Source: Toxonevra muliebris
Lineage: Eukaryota; Arthropoda; Insecta; Diptera; Pallopteridae
Reading direction: 5' to 3'
Assembly (NCBI GenBank): GCA_963691655.1
Contig: OY829330.1
Coordinates: forward strand, 682,001 to 746,000
DNA length: 64,000 nt
Numbering within the stretch: position 1 is the stretch's first letter; each line of letters starts with the position of its first letter. Position numbers and translations under genes: made by a program. The notes beneath the pieces were generated by a model that was not told where the DNA came from, did not search any database, and saw nothing but the letters and a program-made list of their open reading frames with translations. This document shows, piece after piece, positions 62,051 to 64,000 of this stretch.

Positions 62051-64000
62051 CTAGCCATGTGGTGGTATATACCGCAGCTTTTGCGTTGTAGCCATTTCCG
62101 AATTATGGCCAATACAGTGAAAAAAGCTGAGAAAATTGACCAAAATTCCAGCACCGCTTCGTTTTGCCAGAATTTAAAAAAAGCGATTTTTAAGTTAGGT
62201 ACCTTAAATTATGCCGAGGTCTACTGGCCATGTGGTGGTATATACCGCAGCTTCTGCGTTGTAGCCATTTCCGAATTATAGTCAATACAGTGGAAAAAGC
62301 TGAGAAAATTTACCAAAATTCCAGCACCGCTTCGTTTTGCCAGAATTTAAAAAGAGCGATCTTTAAGTTTGGTACCTGGAATCATGACGAGGTTTACTGG
62401 CCATGTGGTGGTATATACCGCAGCTTCTGCGTTGTAGCCATTTCCGAATTATGGCCAATAAAGTGGAAAAATCTGAGAAAATTGACCAAAATTCCAGCAC
62501 CGCTTCGTTTTGCCAGAATTTGAAAAGAGCGATTTTTAAGTTAGGTGCCTTAAATTATGCCGAGGTCTGCTGGCCATGTGGTGGTATATACCGCAGCTTC
62601 TGCGTTGTAGCCATTTCCGAATTATGGCCAATACAGTGGAAAAAGCTGAGAAAATTGACCAAAATTCCAGCACCGCTTCGTTTTGCCAGAATTTAAAAAC
62701 AGCGATTTTTAAGTTTGGTACCTTAAATTATGCCGAGGTTTGCTGGCCATGTGGTGGTATATACCGCAGCTTCTGCGTTGTAGCCATTTCCGAATTATGG
62801 CCAATACAGTGGAAAATCTGAGAAAATTGACCAAAATTCCAGCACCGCTTCGTTTTGCCAGAATTTAAAAAGAGCGATTTTTAAGTTAGGTACCTCAAAT
62901 TATGCCGAGGTCTACTGGCCATGTGGTGGTATATACCGCAGCTTCTGCGTTGTAGCCATTTCCGAATTATGGTCAATACAGTGGAAAAAGCTGAGAAGAT
63001 CGACCAAAATTCCAGCACCGCTTCGTTTTGCCAGAATTTAAAACGAACGATTTTTAAGTTTGGTACCTGGAATCATGGCGAGATCTACTGGCTATGTGGT
63101 GGTATATACCGCAGCTTCTGCGTTGCAGCCATTTCCGAAATATGGTCAATACAGTGGAAAAATCTGAGAAAATTGACCAATATTCCAGCACCGCTTCGTT
63201 TTGCCAGAATTTAAAAGAGCGATTTTTAAGTTTGGTACCTTAAATTATGCCGAGGTCAACTAGCCATGTGGTGGTATATACCGCAGCTTCTGCGTTGTAG
63301 CCATTTCCGAATTATGGCCAATACAGTGGGAAAATCTGAGAAAATTGACCAAAATTCCAGCACCGCTTCGTTTTGCCAGAATTTGAAAAGAGCGATTTTT
63401 AAGTTAGGTGCCTTAAATTATGCCGAGGTTTGCTGGCCATGTGGTGGTATATACCGCAGCTTCTGCGTTGTAGCCATTTCCGAATTATGGCCAATACAGT
63501 GGAAAAATCTGAGAAAATTGACCAAAATTCCAGCACCGCTTTGTTTTGCCAGAATTTAAAAAGAGCGATTTTTAAGTTGGGTACCTGGAATCATGGCGAG
63601 CTCTACTGGCCATGTGGTGGTATATACCGCAGCTTCTGCGTTGTAGCCATTTCCGAATTATGGCCAATACAGTGGATAATCTGAGAAAATTGACCAAAAT
63701 TCCAGCACCTCTTCGTTTTGCCAGAATTTAAAAGAGCGATTTTTAAGTTTGGTACCTGGAATCATGGCGAGGTGTACTGGCCATGTGGTGGTATATACCG
63801 CAGCTTCTGCGTTGTAGCCATTTCCGAATTATGGCCAATACAGTGGAAAATCTGAGAAAATTGACCAAAATTCCAGCACCGCTTCGTTTTGCCAGAATTT
63901 AAAAAGAGCGATTTTTAAGTTGGGTACCTGGAATCATGGCGAGCTCTACTGGCCATGTGGTGGTATATACCGCAGCTTCTGCGTTGTAGCCATTTCCGAA

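Larger units (their letters stand above)
52374..64000 (+). repeat. Satellite DNA array, right arm (same monomer as left arm)
   Basis: The satellite resumes at AGGTCTGCTGGCC, exactly in phase with where it broke off at 43458 (…GCCGAGGT), in the same orientation, and runs to the window edge (about 67 monomers). Its variants resemble the far right of the left arm: the CTACTAGCCATG, CAGTGAAAAAAGCTG, AATAGAGTGG and AAAACAGCG changes are shared. For example, monomers at 41912-42600 match those at 57395-58080, and 42777-43368 match 62057-62650. No gene is visible. Confidence 0.97.

Overview
The window is eukaryotic, non-genic heterochromatin. About 55 kb is one head-to-tail tandem satellite with a monomer of about 172-173 bp, interrupted once by a full-length LTR retrotransposon of the Ty3/gypsy (Metaviridae) type. 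The retroelement's pol domains and a primer-binding site that fits a conserved animal tRNA-Lys(CUU) point to an animal, most likely an insect or other arthropod. The species cannot be named from sequence alone. No host gene, rRNA, tRNA or CRISPR is visible.

Layout: (1) 1-43458, satellite, about 250 monomers, all in one orientation. (2) 43459-52373, an 8915-bp LTR element: 5' LTR, tRNA-Lys primer-binding site, gag, pol, 3' LTR. It is flanked by a 4-bp duplication (AGGT) of satellite sequence. (3) 52374-64000, the same satellite in the same orientation, about 67 monomers. The array runs off both ends of the window. Many short open frames of 61-154 codons recur through the satellite. They are by-products of the repeat: the monomer length is not a multiple of three, so the frame changes at each unit, and none is called as a gene.

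The satellite is not a simple monomeric array. It holds recent multi-monomer duplications with periods of 6, 10, 11, 19 and 22 monomers (about 1035, 1728, 1898, 3278 and 3796 bp). Some adjacent copies differ by only one to a few bases over more than 3 kb. Multi-monomer haplotypes, marked by linked point variants, recur along the left arm.

The retroelement looks young and possibly intact. Its two 1737-bp LTRs show no difference that I could find by eye, both reading frames are open, and the protease, reverse transcriptase, RNase H and integrase signature residues are present. Gag begins with a RING-H2-like zinc finger in which one of the eight expected ligands is Trp, followed by a capsid-type region and two zinc knuckles. 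Pol lies in the -1 frame. Its open frame begins just upstream of a G GAA AAC heptamer that is followed, after 8 nt, by a 9-bp stem, which together form a convincing programmed -1 frameshift signal. There is no env frame. The satellite elsewhere in the window supplies near-exact empty copies of the insertion site, which confirms the element boundaries and the target duplication.
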